In this document: positions 4,770-5,405 of the stretch, piece after piece
How positions within the stretch are numbered: position 1 is the first letter of the stretch
Layout of the letters: every line of letters begins with the position of its first letter
Source of the DNA: Armatimonadota bacterium
GTDB lineage: Bacteria; Sysuimicrobiota; Sysuimicrobiia; Sysuimicrobiales; Humicultoraceae
Length of the DNA stretch: 5,405 bases
Assembly (NCBI GenBank): GCA_016199305.1
Contig: JACQGZ010000160.1
Location: forward strand, 1-5,405
Reading direction: 5' to 3'
Program-made: the position numbers and the translations under genes
The notes under the pieces: generated by a model
What the model was told of the DNA's origin: nothing
The model's database searches: none
The model's input: only the letters and a program-made list of their open reading frames with translations

Positions 4770-5405
4770 CTACCCCAGCTCGATCCGGATGTGCTTGGTG
4801 AGCAGGTACTCGTCCAGCCCCTCGTGGGACAGCTCCAGGCCAAGCCCGCTCTCTTTCCACCCTCCGTACGGGAAGGGCACCTCCCCGCCGGCCACGTTGT
4901 TGATGCCCACGGTTCCGGCCTCCAGCCCCTCTGCCACCAGGGTGGCGGTGCGCAGGTCGCTGGTGTAGGCATACGCCACCAGGCCGTAGGGCGTATCGTT
5001 GGCCAGCCTGATCGCCTCCTCCACCGAGCTGAAGGGCATGATGGGCGCCACGGGCCCAAACGTCTCCTCCCGCATCACCTTCATGGAGTGGTCGACGTCC
5101 AGCAGCACGGTGGGCATGTAGAAGTAGCCGCGGTTGAACCCGGACGGTCGTGCACCGCCGGAGGCGATCACCGCTCCCCTGGCGCGGGCATCCTCCACGT
5201 GATCCATCGTCTTCTGCAATCCCTCCGGCGTCGTCATCGGCCCCAGGTCGGGATCCGCCAGGCCGGGGCCCAGACGCAGCTGCCGCGTCTGCTCCACGAA
5301 CGCCTCGGTGAACCTGGCGTAGATGTCGCGGTGGACGTAGAGACGGTTCACCGCGTTGCAGATTTGCCCCGTGTTCCGGAACGAGCGGTACACCGCGCCC
5401 TTCAC
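4770..5405 (-). CDS. Aldehyde dehydrogenase, succinate-semialdehyde/lactaldehyde dehydrogenase-like (5' truncated by window)
   Basis: These are the last 211 residues of an NAD(P)-dependent aldehyde dehydrogenase (full length usually about 480); the N-terminal Rossmann part and the catalytic Glu lie beyond the right edge, and the first codon seen is not a start. Visible: the nucleophile C16 in FRNTGQIC, the NRLYVHRDIYARF segment, GGARPSGFNRGYFYMPTVL, EETFGPV (113-119) contacting the cofactor, NDTPYGL (136-142), GINN (167-170) and GGWKESGLG (181-189) before the C-terminal oligomerisation strand. The pattern is closest in memory to GabD (SSADH) and AldA (lactaldehyde/glycolaldehyde). E. coli GabD has a second Cys two residues after the nucleophile; here it is Ala18. 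Partnered with a sugar isomerase and kinase, it may oxidise an aldehyde formed from a sugar, giving an acid. The family is certain, the substrate is not. It is the first visible gene of the operon. Confidence 0.93.
   Translation of the reverse strand: MKGAVYRSFRNTGQICNAVNRLYVHRDIYARFTEAFVEQTRQLRLGPGLADPDLGPMTTPEGLQKTMDHVEDARARGAVIASGGARPSGFNRGYFYMPTVLLDVDHSMKVMREETFGPVAPIMPFSSVEEAIRLANDTPYGLVAYAYTSDLRTATLVAEGLEAGTVGINNVAGGEVPFPYGGWKESGLGLELSHEGLDEYLLTKHIRIELG

Noticed and set aside
1..5405. CRISPR array, riboswitch or complete insertion sequence
   Set aside because: No regularly spaced repeats, no recognisable riboswitch core and no transposase or paired terminal inverted repeats were seen on either strand.

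Overview
The window comes from a G+C-rich bacterium (about two-thirds G+C by eye) that uses strong Shine-Dalgarno sites. Nothing here fixes the phylum. It holds five protein genes that look intact where visible, two of them cut by the window edges, and about 1 kb of non-coding or decayed DNA.

Left edge (1-506): the C-terminal three quarters of a type II haloacid-dehalogenase-like HAD hydrolase on the + strand. Its dehalogenase signature Ser and Asn are replaced (S/A and N/H), so dehalogenation is doubtful.

Middle (507-1647): no intact gene is recognised. Two relics tell a story. At 624-668, on the minus strand, lies the exact 3' part of a tRNA-Ala(TGC) gene, from the anticodon loop to the encoded CCA, with no 5' half. 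At 1260-1550, on the + strand, is a fragment resembling the N-arm/E-loop region of an HK97-type phage major capsid protein. The tRNA piece is oriented so that integrated DNA should lie to its right, which is where the capsid relic is. The simplest reading is the decayed end of a prophage or island that integrated at a tRNA-Ala gene. Between the relics are a pyrimidine-rich stretch, a perfect 13-bp direct repeat 113 bp apart and an abrupt purine/pyrimidine strand switch near 1000.

Right half (1648-5405): a metabolic cluster. A D-isomer-specific 2-hydroxyacid dehydrogenase (+ strand) converges, with a 6-bp gap, on a minus-strand operon. In transcription order the operon encodes a GabD/AldA-like aldehyde dehydrogenase (cut by the right edge), a cupin-type (archaeal-type) glucose-6-phosphate isomerase, and an FGGY sugar kinase related to xylulokinase. 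The first two are 21 bp apart and the last two overlap by ATGA. Together they suggest catabolism of a sugar: isomerisation and phosphorylation, with oxidation of an aldehyde and of a 2-hydroxyacid or reduction of a 2-oxoacid. The substrate cannot be read from the sequence. If the tRNA relic is a true att end, this cluster could be cargo of the island, but that is inference.
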